DNA from: an uncultured Butyricicoccus sp.
GTDB taxonomy: Bacteria > Bacillota > Clostridia > Oscillospirales > Butyricicoccaceae
DNA length: 64,000 bases
Direction: 5' to 3'
NCBI RefSeq assembly: GCF_944381005.1
Contig: NZ_CALWJM010000006.1
Location: 33,850-97,849, forward strand
Position 1 is the first letter of the stretch; the number at the start of each line of letters is the position of its first letter. The position numbers and the translations under genes are program-made. The notes under the pieces were generated by a model, which searched no databases, was not told the origin of the DNA, and saw nothing but the letters and a program-made list of their open reading frames with translations. Shown one piece after another: positions 53,647 through 61,091 of this stretch.

Positions 53647-54063
53647 TCAATCGAAGGAATAACCCTTGCGTTGTAAGTAATATTCAAGCGCGAGATTCAT
53701 AAAAGATTCTGTAACCGAGAAATATTCAGCCAGTTCCCAAGGTTGCGTGATGCCGCAGTGAACGGCCTTGTACAGTGCATCCCAAGGGATAAGAAGTTGC
53801 ACTGCCCATACGTTCGCCTTATGCTCATGCTTTTCACGGATATAGAGCGGCGTGACTGCGGAATAGAATCCTCCATATAGGCAATGCCCAAGCTCATGTG
53901 CTAATTTTGTGTTTTCATCAGCAGAAGATTGTATACGGTCGGGATTGATAGCGATTGCACAGGTTCCGTTGTCATATTCAACAGATAGGGCATCTAAAGA
54001 ACAAAGCGGCAACCAATCGACCTCAATCTGATGTTCTGCTGCATATTGCAATGCAGATTTCAT
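53647..54063 (-). CDS. ImmA/IrrE-type metallopeptidase
   Basis: 138 aa. The zinc site HELGH (in KLAHELGHCLYG) and the downstream EHKANVWAVQLLIP are the family hallmarks. In ICEBs1, ImmA cleaves the repressor ImmR after DNA damage or quorum signals and so switches on excision. Its start overlaps the repressor stop by 4 bp (ATGA). It very probably cleaves that repressor here. Confidence 0.88.
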   Translation of the reverse strand: MKSALQYAAEHQIEVDWLPLCSLDALSVEYDNGTCAIAINPDRIQSSADENTKLAHELGHCLYGGFYSAVTPLYIREKHEHKANVWAVQLLIPWDALYKAVHCGITQPWELAEYFSVTESFMNLALEYYLQRKGYSFD

Positions 54064-54407
54064 ATTTTACCCTGCTTTTTCCACTGTTCCAGTTTAAAAC
54101 GTGCGTATGCTTTTACATCTTCCATCATTTCTTCGCTGATTTCGTCATGAGTACCGAATAATGCAAATTGGAATTTGTCCAACTCGGCATCGTCGTTTGG
54201 TGGGTTAGAATCCGGTTCCTTTCCTAGAAGATAATCGACAGACACATTAAAATATTGCGCGATTTTCAATAAGATATCTGGAGAAGGTGTTACTTTCCCA
54301 GACTCATATTTTGCAACAGAAGAGGCATCTAAGTTCAAATAATTTGCTAATTTTGCTTGTGTAACGCTGTTTTGTTTGCGCAGTTCGCGCAATTTTTCAC
54401 CTAACAT
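54060..54407 (-). CDS. ImmR-like Xre family repressor
   Basis: 115 aa behind GGAGGTG. An N-terminal Xre helix-turn-helix (VTQAKLANYLNLDASSVAKYE) is followed by a short C-terminal region (EDVKAYARFKLEQWKKQGK), a likely ImmA target. It is divergent from the small Xre gene at 54557 across a region with four operators. It should keep the element dormant. Confidence 0.88.
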   Translation of the reverse strand: MLGEKLRELRKQNSVTQAKLANYLNLDASSVAKYESGKVTPSPDILLKIAQYFNVSVDYLLGKEPDSNPPNDDAELDKFQFALFGTHDEISEEMMEDVKAYARFKLEQWKKQGKI

Positions 54408-54428
54408 GGATTCACCTCCTTTATCTAT

Positions 54429-54540
54429 ATCATATTGAATTTAATTCAAGTTGTAAAGGAAACTTGAATAATTTTCAATAAAATACTTGACTTATTGAAT
54501 ATAAATCAATATAATGAAAGTGAACTTGAATAAAAATCAA
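54429..54540. promoter_or_regulatory. Divergent promoters with four operators (repressor switch)
   Basis: Leftward promoter: minus-strand TTTACA (54452-54457), 17 bp, TATGAT (54429-54434). Rightward: TTGACT (54487-54492), 17 bp, TATAAT (54510-54515). Operators TTGAA-N5-WTCAA lie at 54435-54449, 54464-54478, 54495-54509 and 54526-54540, centres 29, 31 and 31 bp apart. The first and third fill the -35/-10 spacers of the two promoters, so a bound repressor blocks both. Confidence 0.75.
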
Positions 54541-54556
54541 GATTGAGGTGATAAAG

Positions 54557-54760
54557 TTGAAGTATTTGCAAGTTTTGAGGAGGCAGAACAATCTTACGCA
54601 AGCAGAAATTGCCAAAGCTCTTGGCGTGTCAGCAAGCTCGGTGGCCAAATGGGAAACAACAAATACTTTTCCGCGTGCAGAATTGTTGCCCGCGTTGGCT
54701 GATTTGCTGCACTGTGCTATTGACGACCTGTTCGGCCGTGGAAAGGAGGGAAGCCAATGA
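54557..54760 (+). CDS. Small Xre/Cro-type DNA-binding protein
   Basis: 67 aa from TTG 54557, which has GAGGTG 7 nt upstream; the GTG at 54548 is part of that ribosome site. One helix-turn-helix (LTQAEIAKALGVSASSVAKWE) fills most of the protein. It is the first gene expressed rightward from the switch, in the place of a Cro protein. Its last codons overlap the next gene (ATGA). Confidence 0.85.
   Translation: MKYLQVLRRQNNLTQAEIAKALGVSASSVAKWETTNTFPRAELLPALADLLHCAIDDLFGRGKEGSQ
54726..54748 (+). repeat. 23-bp box, copy 1 of 3
   Basis: Starts ACCTGTTCGG and ends GGAAAGGAG. Here it codes the end of the Xre protein and supplies the ribosome site of the next gene. Near-identical copies at 55202-55224 and 55615-55637 precede other small genes. 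Confidence 0.8.
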
Positions 54761-54936
54761 GTGAATTAAACGCTTATCTGAACAAAGATTGCCTGATGAT
54801 TTCAGTTGAGAACCTGCCCGGTTTCGCTGAGAGAATTTCACGGGTCGAGGAATTGGAAGAAGCACTTCGGTGTGCCGTAAAGGATTTGAAAGATTATCAA
54901 ATTCAAGTCTTGTTACGGGTACAGTCTGATAATTAA
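54757..54936 (+). CDS. Small acidic protein, 59 aa, unknown
   Basis: ATG 54757 follows GGAAAGGAGG and overlaps the stop of the Xre gene. The sequence (MSELNAYLNK..., VEELEEALRCAVKDLKDYQI) is mostly helical and probably coiled-coil. No family recognised. Spacing and ribosome site make it a real gene of the early rightward operon. Confidence 0.65.
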   Translation: MSELNAYLNKDCLMISVENLPGFAERISRVEELEEALRCAVKDLKDYQIQVLLRVQSDN

Positions 54937-54952
54937 GATTAAGGAGGAATTC

Positions 54953-55144
54953 ATGGAAAATGTTTTCAAATTCAGCCAAAGCGAAAGAGTAAAGGCCTTT
55001 GTTAAACGCATTGTTGCGGAATGCGAACAGGAAGGTCTTACAGTTGCAGAGGCTTTGGCAGTTCCACAAGCACTAAATCGTGAATTGCTTTCTCATGTTT
55101 CAGCCATGAAAAAGCAGACACCGTTTACTCGAACTTCTCAATAA
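54953..55144 (+). CDS. Small protein, 63 aa, tandem copy A
   Basis: Begins MENVFKFSQSERVKAFVKRI and follows AAGGAGG. Predicted to be helical. No family recognised. A second copy at 55231-55422 differs in only five residues. The two genes are identical in DNA from 55005 to 55135. Confidence 0.7.
   Translation: MENVFKFSQSERVKAFVKRIVAECEQEGLTVAEALAVPQALNRELLSHVSAMKKQTPFTRTSQ
55005..55135 (+). repeat. 131-bp identical direct repeat, unit 1
   Basis: Identical to 55283-55413, 278 bp downstream. The 50 bp just before it, still coding, differ at five positions. Confidence 0.85.
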
Positions 55145-55201
55145 TGTTTTGTGTATATACCCTTTTCATAGAAAGAAAAGAAGGAAATACATAATGAACA
55201 G

Positions 55202-55224
55202 ACCTGTTCGGACGCGGAAAGGAG
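55202..55224 (+). repeat. 23-bp box, copy 2 of 3
   Basis: Differs from copy 1 at two positions. Here it is non-coding and provides the ribosome site for tandem copy B. Confidence 0.8.
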
Positions 55225-55230
55225 TAATTC

Positions 55231-55422
55231 ATGGAAAATGTTTTCAAATTCAACCAAAGCGAAAAAGTAAAGACCTTCGTTGAACGCATTGTTGCGGAAT
55301 GCGAACAGGAAGGTCTTACAGTTGCAGAGGCTTTGGCAGTTCCACAAGCACTAAATCGTGAATTGCTTTCTCATGTTTCAGCCATGAAAAAGCAGACACC
55401 GTTTACTCGAACTGCTCAATGA
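55231..55422 (+). CDS. Small protein, 63 aa, tandem copy B
   Basis: Begins MENVFKFNQSEKVKTFVERI behind GGAAAGGAG. It is the duplicate of the gene at 54953. Four of five base differences in the first 54 bp change amino acids (S8N, R12K, A15T, K18E), with one more change near the end (S62A). Its end overlaps the convergent gene at 55403 by 20 bp. Confidence 0.7.
   Translation: MENVFKFNQSEKVKTFVERIVAECEQEGLTVAEALAVPQALNRELLSHVSAMKKQTPFTRTAQ
55283..55413 (+). repeat. 131-bp identical direct repeat, unit 2
   Basis: Second unit of the repeat at 55005-55135. Confidence 0.85.
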
Positions 55423-55558
55423 TATTGTCGTGCACACGCTGATACTCACGGACAAAACCTTTGAAGTCTTCATGTTCTGGACGGAGAAGGCCTTCTTTTA
55501 TTTCAAGCTGCAAGTAAAGCATGGTGAGGTCGTGAGCACGTTGTTCAATTGAAACCAT
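55403..55558 (-). CDS. Small protein, 51 aa, convergent with copy B
   Basis: On the minus strand ATG 55558 follows the very strong site AAAGGAGGTG at 8 nt. The protein (MVSIEQRAHDLTMLYLQLEI...HEDFKGFVREYQRVHDNII) is helical with a clear coding pattern. No family recognised. It overlaps the 3' end of copy B by 20 bp tail-to-tail. The first copy of the duplication keeps only its last few codons. Confidence 0.6.
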   Translation of the reverse strand: MVSIEQRAHDLTMLYLQLEIKEGLLRPEHEDFKGFVREYQRVHDNIIEQFE

Positions 55559-55614
55559 TTTGTTCACCTCCTTTCGCGCTTATCATAGCACGAAAAAAGA
55601 AGGTGTGCAACTAA

Positions 55615-55637
55615 ACCTGTTCGGACGTGGAAAGGAG
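55615..55637 (+). repeat. 23-bp box, copy 3 of 3
   Basis: Differs from copy 2 at one position and supplies the ribosome site for the gene at 55646. Confidence 0.8.
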
Positions 55638-55645
55638 TAATTATT

Positions 55646-55882
55646 ATGGCAAAGCCGTTCAAAGAACTTAGAAAGTTAATGTATGCCGAAGGGATTGACC
55701 AGCGCTGTCTGGCCAAGCAGCTCGGCAAAGGAACAACTTATGTGTCGTATCGTATTCGGGGTCTTGCTCCATGGGATATGTCGGATGTATATGCCTTGTG
55801 TGATTTGTTCGAGATTCCAACGAACGAAATCCCAGTTTATTTCCCCCGTGAGGATATAACCCCTCGTACATCTCAAGTATAA
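55646..55882 (+). CDS. Small Xre/Cro-like protein, 78 aa
   Basis: ATG 55646 behind GGAAAGGAG. The first 60 residues (FKELRKLMYAEGIDQRCLAKQLGKGTTYVSYRI) form a degenerate helix-turn-helix like those of phage Cro or excision regulators. It probably regulates early element genes, but this is inferred. Confidence 0.65.
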   Translation: MAKPFKELRKLMYAEGIDQRCLAKQLGKGTTYVSYRIRGLAPWDMSDVYALCDLFEIPTNEIPVYFPREDITPRTSQV

Positions 55883-55906
55883 CATTGGAAGGGAGGTGAA
55901 AACAGG

Positions 55907-56374
55907 ATGAAACCAAACCGTAATATTTATCAAGCGGCACGGGAAAGTGCCGGTTTGACGCAGGAAGCGGCAGCGGACAAGCTGTACATATCAACCGAGA
56001 GCCTGCGCATGTACGAAACCGGCCGCCGCCGTCCATCGGATGAAATGGTGGTGATGATGGCGGACTTGTATCGTGACACCGCGCTGGTTTACCAGCATCT
56101 CAAAAGCAGCCCAGCGGGTAATGTGCTGCCCGAACTGGTCGAGCGGTCACTTCCAGAATGTGCCATGCGGCTGTTCCGGCTGCTGCATCAGTTCGCCCGT
56201 GAGGAGCGCGTGGAAACGCTGCTGGAAATCGCGGAAGATGGCGTGATAGACACGCAAGAACGACCGGTCTATGACCGCATTATGGCAGAACTGCGCGAAA
56301 TCGTTTCGATTGCCGTGTGCCTGTCATTTGTGCCGGAGTATGAAAAAACGCCTCACCAGTCGGCAAACCGGTAA
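55907..56374 (+). CDS. Xre family regulator with C-terminal helical domain
   Basis: 155 aa behind GGGAGGTG. N-terminal helix-turn-helix (LTQEAAADKLYISTESLRMYE) and about 90 further helical residues. A second regulator of the element, co-directional with the replication genes. The change from AT-rich to GC-rich composition happens here. Confidence 0.8.
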   Translation: MKPNRNIYQAARESAGLTQEAAADKLYISTESLRMYETGRRRPSDEMVVMMADLYRDTALVYQHLKSSPAGNVLPELVERSLPECAMRLFRLLHQFAREERVETLLEIAEDGVIDTQERPVYDRIMAELREIVSIAVCLSFVPEYEKTPHQSANR

Positions 56375-56386
56375 GGCGTCAGCGTG

Positions 56387-56428
56387 TTTGGAATACACAT
56401 AAATCTAGCAAATTTAGTGTACTCCAAA
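56387..56428. other. Long imperfect hairpin before the replication module
   Basis: TTTGGAATACAC (56387-56398) pairs with GTGTACTCCAAA (56417-56428) with one mismatch. Inner TAAAT/ATTTA extends the stem to about 17 bp. There is no T-run. It could be a regulatory RNA structure, an operator or a replication site. The rest of 56375-56637 shows no convincing gene. Confidence 0.45.
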
Positions 56429-56637
56429 CCGAGAAAAAAGTCAAGAAAAAGCCGCAAAACCTGCCGGAAAGAAGTCAAATCTTGTCCGGCTGGTCGCGGC
56501 GTGTCTAAATGCAGGCGGACATGTCAAGAGGAAACGCGCCGGATAGAATGGCTGGTCAAAATCTGGTATGGTAAGGTCAGACAGGGCAAGGAAGCGCGGT
56601 GGCTCGCAGGGACGCCTGCCCGAACAAGGAGTACAAC

Positions 56638-56811
56638 ATGAATACAATCATCAAAGCCGCTGCGGTGTTTTGCGCAGTGGCAATTTTAGGACAAGTCGGC
56701 CGGTGCGATATGGGCACGATTGGGCTGCTGGAATGTATCGCGCAGATTGCGCTGTGGAGTGTGGCGCTGGCAGCGTGCTTTGTGCTGACGGTTTGGCAAC
56801 ATGTGAGGTGA
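56638..56811 (+). CDS. Small two-helix membrane protein, 57 aa
   Basis: ATG 56638 behind AAGGAG. Two hydrophobic segments: IIKAAAVFCAVAILGQV and GLLECIAQIALWSVALAACFVL. No family recognised. It ends 4 bp before the initiator-like gene and shares its message. Confidence 0.6.
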   Translation: MNTIIKAAAVFCAVAILGQVGRCDMGTIGLLECIAQIALWSVALAACFVLTVWQHVR

Positions 56812-56815
56812 GAAC

Positions 56816-57562
56816 ATGCAATACGCATTTGATATGAAAATTGCCACGGAATACGGCGTGGACGAAGCCATTTTCGTGCACCGGCTGTATTGGTGGGTGC
56901 GGGATAATGCCGCCAATGGGCGCAATTTGCGCGACGGGCGGTACTGGACGTATGACAGCCTTGCCGCGCTGACCCAGATTTTCCCGTGGTGGTCACGCCG
57001 CCAGCTGCAAGGCATCATCAACCGGTGCCGTCAAAAGGGGCTGATTTTAACAGCCGACTACAACGAGGACAGGCGCGACCGCACGACTTGGTACACCGTA
57101 ACCGACACGGTCATACAGGTTTACGCATTATCGGGCTGCCCCATTCCCGAACCGTGCAATGCAAAGCACCAAACGGGTAAATGCAATGCACCAAACGGTG
57201 CCACTCATGGCACCAAATCGTGCAATGTATATAAGGAACAGTTAGAAGACCACTTAGAAGACGAGAGAGAGGGCGCGCCCGCGCACGAGAAAACACCAGA
57301 CCAAGTGCCAAAGCAAGCAGCGGACAAGCCCAAGACTTACGGCGAGTTTGCAAACGTCCTACTGACCGACAAAGCCTTAACCAGTTTGCTGGGACGCTGG
57401 AAACCGGAGCAGGTGCGCACCGAAATCGAAGCGCTTTCGGCTTACATGCAGTCCAAGGGTAAACGCTATGCTGACCACTACGCAACTTTGCTTAACTGGC
57501 TCAAGAAGGACTACCCGCCGCAGACCGCGCCCGCCGGTCGTGTGCTGATTGACGAGGATTGA
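56816..57562 (+). CDS. Phage-type replication initiator/helicase-loader protein
   Basis: 248 aa. The N-terminal 110 residues form a winged-helix-like domain (YWTYDSLAALTQIFPWWSRR, LQGIINRCRQKGLILT), as in phage replisome organisers and RepA-like proteins. A hydrophilic linker and a C-terminal DnaD-like tail (YADHYATLLNWLKKDYP) follow. It lies 4 bp before the DnaB helicase gene, so loading that helicase at the element origin is the natural role. Confidence 0.75.
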   Translation: MQYAFDMKIATEYGVDEAIFVHRLYWWVRDNAANGRNLRDGRYWTYDSLAALTQIFPWWSRRQLQGIINRCRQKGLILTADYNEDRRDRTTWYTVTDTVIQVYALSGCPIPEPCNAKHQTGKCNAPNGATHGTKSCNVYKEQLEDHLEDEREGAPAHEKTPDQVPKQAADKPKTYGEFANVLLTDKALTSLLGRWKPEQVRTEIEALSAYMQSKGKRYADHYATLLNWLKKDYPPQTAPAGRVLIDED

Positions 57563-57566
57563 CGGC

Positions 57567-58925
57567 ATGGAATACAAAAAAATTCCTGAACGGCTCTACG
57601 AAGCCGCCACTGCCGTTATCGGCTCGGTCATGCTTGACCCGTCGGTGTCGGGCGACGTGTTCGCCCGCGTGCGGCCACAAGATTTTCTGGTGCCCGAATA
57701 CCGCACGCTGTTTGAAGCCGAGCGTCAGTTGTTCTTGTCGGGCAAGGCGATTGACCCGGTGGCAGTCGCTGCCATCGTGGGCAATGAATACCGCCCGCTG
57801 ATTATGCAGGTCATGGACGTGACCCCAACGGCTGCCAACTGTATGGCGTATGTGGACATTTTGCGGCAGGAGACGCGCTTGCACCGGCTGCGCACGCTGG
57901 GTGAACAGCTCACTGCCGCCGCGACGCTGGACGAGGCGCGGGCGGTCTTGGAGAAAGCCGGACAACTGACCGCAAACAGCACGGGCATGACCGCGCTCAC
58001 GCTGCAAGACGGCTTTGCCGGATTCTGTGAGCGGCAGAACACCAAGCCTGACTATGTGCAGTTTGGCATGAGCGGTTTGGACAGTCGCGCTTTTGCTGAA
58101 CTCGGTGACTATGTGCTGCTTGGTGCCCGTCCATCGACCGGCAAGACCATGTTGGCGCTGCAAATTGCGGCGCATCTGGGTCAGACCTACCGCGTCGGGT
58201 TCTTTTCTCTGGAAACCAAGGACGAAAAGCTGATTGACCGTTCCATGTCCCATCTGTTTGGGCTGAGTTACGACAAAATCAAGCGGCACGCGCTGGCATC
58301 AGGCGATTGGAAACAGATTGCCCAGCACAAAGGGCGGTTGGAGCGCGCAAACTTGGAAGTCGTGCAGGCGACTGGACGCACCGCCGAGGAAATCGCATCC
58401 TTTGCGCGGTATCGGCGCTATCAGGTGGTCATTGTGGACTACATTCAGCTTGTCCGCACGGCGAAAAAGGGGTACAGCCGAGAAAACGAAGTGGCGGCTA
58501 TCTCCAACACGCTGGCAAACTTCGCCCGTGACCACCGCGTGTTGGTGCTGGCGCTTGCCCAGCTCACCCGTGACCGCGAGGACGAGCGCAGCAAGACCGT
58601 GCGTGCCCCCACACTGGCATCCTTCCGTGAATCGGGTTCACTCGAACAGGATGCGGATATTGCTATGCTTTTGTACTTATCCGAACCGGACAACCGCGCC
58701 TCAGACCGCATTTTACGGCTTGCCAAGAACAAAGAGGGCACGGTGGGCAAGTTATATCTGGCGTTTGACGGCGACAAACAGACGTTTACCGAGCGCGTGT
58801 TGGATGACAATACCTTTCGGCATGTGCTGGACAGCACGCCCGCGCCCGATACATGGCAGGAGTTGAACGACGACAACCAGATTCCATTTGACGATTTTAT
58901 AGGAGAACAATATGCCAAAGCGTGA
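57567..58925 (+). CDS. DnaB-type replicative DNA helicase
   Basis: 452 aa from ATG 57567 (GAGG 8 nt upstream). An N-terminal DnaB domain (about 10-110; AVIGSVMLDPSVSGDVF) is followed by the RecA-like motor: Walker A GARPSTGKTMLALQIA, Walker B YQVVIVDYIQLV, LRESGSLEQDADIA and KNKEGTVG. It is hexameric and unwinds DNA ahead of the polymerase. Presence on the element implies replication partly independent of the host. Confidence 0.93.
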   Translation: MEYKKIPERLYEAATAVIGSVMLDPSVSGDVFARVRPQDFLVPEYRTLFEAERQLFLSGKAIDPVAVAAIVGNEYRPLIMQVMDVTPTAANCMAYVDILRQETRLHRLRTLGEQLTAAATLDEARAVLEKAGQLTANSTGMTALTLQDGFAGFCERQNTKPDYVQFGMSGLDSRAFAELGDYVLLGARPSTGKTMLALQIAAHLGQTYRVGFFSLETKDEKLIDRSMSHLFGLSYDKIKRHALASGDWKQIAQHKGRLERANLEVVQATGRTAEEIASFARYRRYQVVIVDYIQLVRTAKKGYSRENEVAAISNTLANFARDHRVLVLALAQLTRDREDERSKTVRAPTLASFRESGSLEQDADIAMLLYLSEPDNRASDRILRLAKNKEGTVGKLYLAFDGDKQTFTERVLDDNTFRHVLDSTPAPDTWQELNDDNQIPFDDFIGEQYAKA

Positions 58926-59187
58926 CAAAAATCCATCTTTGACCTTGACTTTTGTGCCGGTTTCAGGCAGGGAGCCAGTGACCGGCACGGTCATTCAGAC
59001 CGTTCACAAGCGCCCCGGTCGGAGCTATGTCGTAGTGCAGTACCGCGTCAAAACAGCGGGCGGGGATTGGTCGCCGCCGCTGCGCGAATGTTTTCCGGTC
59101 GTCAACGGTCGGATTCAAGGCATCATTGAGCGGCGCAACCAGCCAAATCCACACAAAACAGGGAGGAAATCTACATGCAAGTCGTGA
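58912..59187 (+). CDS. Hypothetical protein, 91 aa
   Basis: ATG 58912 lies inside the end of the helicase gene (14-bp overlap), and its stop overlaps the parA start by 13 bp. It is basic and strand-rich (LTLTFVPVSGREPVTGTV, SYVVVQYRVKTAGGDW), possibly a small SH3/KOW-like fold. No family recognised. Tight packing indicates coupled translation in the replication-partition operon. Confidence 0.65.
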   Translation: MPKRDKNPSLTLTFVPVSGREPVTGTVIQTVHKRPGRSYVVVQYRVKTAGGDWSPPLRECFPVVNGRIQGIIERRNQPNPHKTGRKSTCKS

Positions 59188-59951
59188 GCATTGTAAACTT
59201 AAAGGGCGGCGTGGGCAAGACCACCACGGCGGTCAATCTGGCATATGAACTGGCAGTACGGCATGGACGGCGGGTGCTGCTCATAGACGCAGACCATCAG
59301 GGCAACGCGAGCAAATTTTACGGTGCAGATGCGGCAAAAGGCAGTCTGGCAGACCTGATGGAAGGGCAGGATTATACCGCACTGGTGCAGCCGACCAGCT
59401 ATCGAAATCTGGATATTTTGCCGTCCGATATGGGGCTGTTGTCTGCCGACCTGTCGCTGGTGGCAGCTGGTGCAAGTTGCCGCAACTGCTTGCCCGACTT
59501 GCGGGTGGCAGTGCAAGCGGACAATCGGTATGACTGCATGGTGATAGATTGTCCACCGGCGTTTACAGCGGCATCGGTGTCCGCGATTGCCGCTTCCAGT
59601 GCGGTGATTATCCCGATAAAGCTGGATTTTTATGCCATAGACGGAATGCGCGAACTGGTCAGCCAACTGCGCCAGATTCAGACCATCACCGCCGTACATA
59701 TTGCGGGGGCGCTGATTACCCAGTGGCATAACAGCGACGTTGTAAGACAGGGAGAAGCATGGCTGCGCACACATGAGCCGTGCCCGGTGTTTGACACACA
59801 TATCCGAAGAACCGATGTCGTGGACAAGTCCACCTACTGGCGCAGACCGCTGGCAGAGTGTTCGCCACGCTCGGCGGCAACTGCCGATTATGCCGCATTT
59901 GCACGCGAGTTCTTGCAAAAGGAGGCGGCAGGCGATGGCACGCAAATTTGA
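59175..59951 (+). CDS. parA: ParA-family partition ATPase
   Basis: 258 aa behind GGGAGG. Deviant Walker A KGGVGKTTT (residues 10-18), Walker A' VLLIDADHQGN and Walker B CMVIDCPPAF. A small Soj-type ParA without an N-terminal DNA-binding domain. With ParB and parS it moves sister copies apart. Its end overlaps parB by 17 bp. Confidence 0.93.
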   Translation: MQVVSIVNLKGGVGKTTTAVNLAYELAVRHGRRVLLIDADHQGNASKFYGADAAKGSLADLMEGQDYTALVQPTSYRNLDILPSDMGLLSADLSLVAAGASCRNCLPDLRVAVQADNRYDCMVIDCPPAFTAASVSAIAASSAVIIPIKLDFYAIDGMRELVSQLRQIQTITAVHIAGALITQWHNSDVVRQGEAWLRTHEPCPVFDTHIRRTDVVDKSTYWRRPLAECSPRSAATADYAAFAREFLQKEAAGDGTQI

Positions 59952-61089
59952 CCTTTCCGCCTTGATGGGGGATGTGTCCAATTTGGACACACTCGAAGTC
60001 GTGCAAATCCCGCTGGACACCATCGACCCAAACAGCGGCAATTTTTACGCGGTGGACGACGTGACCGACCTTAAAGAGTCCATTGAGCTTATCGGGCTGA
60101 AACAGCCGCTGGTCGTGCTGGCGCAGGGCGCGCGGTATCGGCTGATTGCAGGGCACCGGCGATACAAGGCCCTGAATGAATTGGGGCGCAAGCACGCGCC
60201 ATGCGTCGTGCAGCGCGATTTGACCGAAGCCCAAGAGCAGCTTGCCTTGATTCTGACCAATGCAACCGCCCGCGAACTGAGCTATTATGAAAAGACCGAA
60301 CAGGCAAAACAGCTCAAAGAATTGTTTATCAAGCGGCGCGAGGAGGGCGCAGAACTGCCCGGACGCATTCGGGATATGGTGGCAGACGCAATGCGCGAGA
60401 GCGCAACCAACATTGCGCGTATGGAAGCCATCGACAAGCACCTGTGCGCCGAGTGGAAACAGGCATTGAAAGCGGGAAACCTCAATTCGTCTACCGCTTA
60501 TGCGCTGTCCAAGTTGCCCAAAGCAGCGCAGAAAAAGCTAAAAGAAACCTGCCCAGACGGCACTGTACCAACCGCCAGTGCTATCAAGGCGGCGGCTGAG
60601 ATTGCCGAGCACCAAGCCGAACAGCAACGGGAAGCTGAGCGCAAGGCAGATGAAGTGTATCAAAACTCGGCATACCGGCGGGCGCAGCTTTGTATTTTGG
60701 ATTGGGCAAAAGACAAGCGACTGGACGACCAAAGTATATTGCCGTCTGCGGTGTGTCAGACCGTGCGCAGTCTGCGCGGCATTTCAAATCCTACACGCCG
60801 GACATGGATGCCCGCGCTCGATGACTTGTTTGGGCTGGCAGATGCGCTGCATATCACCCTTTCTGACCTGCTCGGACTTGCACCAGAGTTACCGCCCTAT
60901 ACGTCCGAGTGGCACCGGTATCCGCTGGACAAGCCGCAGGACGGGCAAACTGTTTTGTGCCGGTATGGCATCAGTAGCTTTGATTTGCTGGTGTATCAGG
61001 GCGGTGAATTTGGAAAAGTTACGGCAGGTGAGTTCGTTTCCCTGCCGTTTGATGTGAAATATTGGACAAGTGCATATCCGGAGGGATAA
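59935..61089 (+). CDS. parB: ParB-family protein with C-terminal DUF551-like domain
   Basis: 384 aa from ATG 59935, preceded by AAAGGAGG within parA. The ParB/Spo0J N-terminal domain has VVQIPLDTIDP and the CTPase-type motif RLIAGHRRYKAL. A KorB-like helix-turn-helix region follows (ATNIARMEAIDKHLCAEWKQ), then a helical stretch. The last 60 residues (SEWHRYPLDKPQDGQTVLCR...FDVKYWTSAYPEG) look like a DUF551 domain, an unusual addition. Codons 14-19 (V-S-N-L-D-T) contain the element's 17-bp palindrome. Confidence 0.85.
   Translation: MARKFDLSALMGDVSNLDTLEVVQIPLDTIDPNSGNFYAVDDVTDLKESIELIGLKQPLVVLAQGARYRLIAGHRRYKALNELGRKHAPCVVQRDLTEAQEQLALILTNATARELSYYEKTEQAKQLKELFIKRREEGAELPGRIRDMVADAMRESATNIARMEAIDKHLCAEWKQALKAGNLNSSTAYALSKLPKAAQKKLKETCPDGTVPTASAIKAAAEIAEHQAEQQREAERKADEVYQNSAYRRAQLCILDWAKDKRLDDQSILPSAVCQTVRSLRGISNPTRRTWMPALDDLFGLADALHITLSDLLGLAPELPPYTSEWHRYPLDKPQDGQTVLCRYGISSFDLLVYQGGEFGKVTAGEFVSLPFDVKYWTSAYPEG
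59974..59990. repeat. Element palindrome copy 3, inside parB (candidate parS)
   Basis: GTGTCCA-ATT-TGGACAC, 39 bp into the parB coding sequence. B. subtilis and others also keep a parS site within parB. Confidence 0.8.
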
Positions 61090-61091
61090 AG

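Noticed and set aside
56384..56641. 85-codon plus-strand frame, very basic
   Set aside because: No ribosome site, overlaps a hairpin and the start of the small membrane-protein gene, and looks like random Lys/Arg-rich translation.
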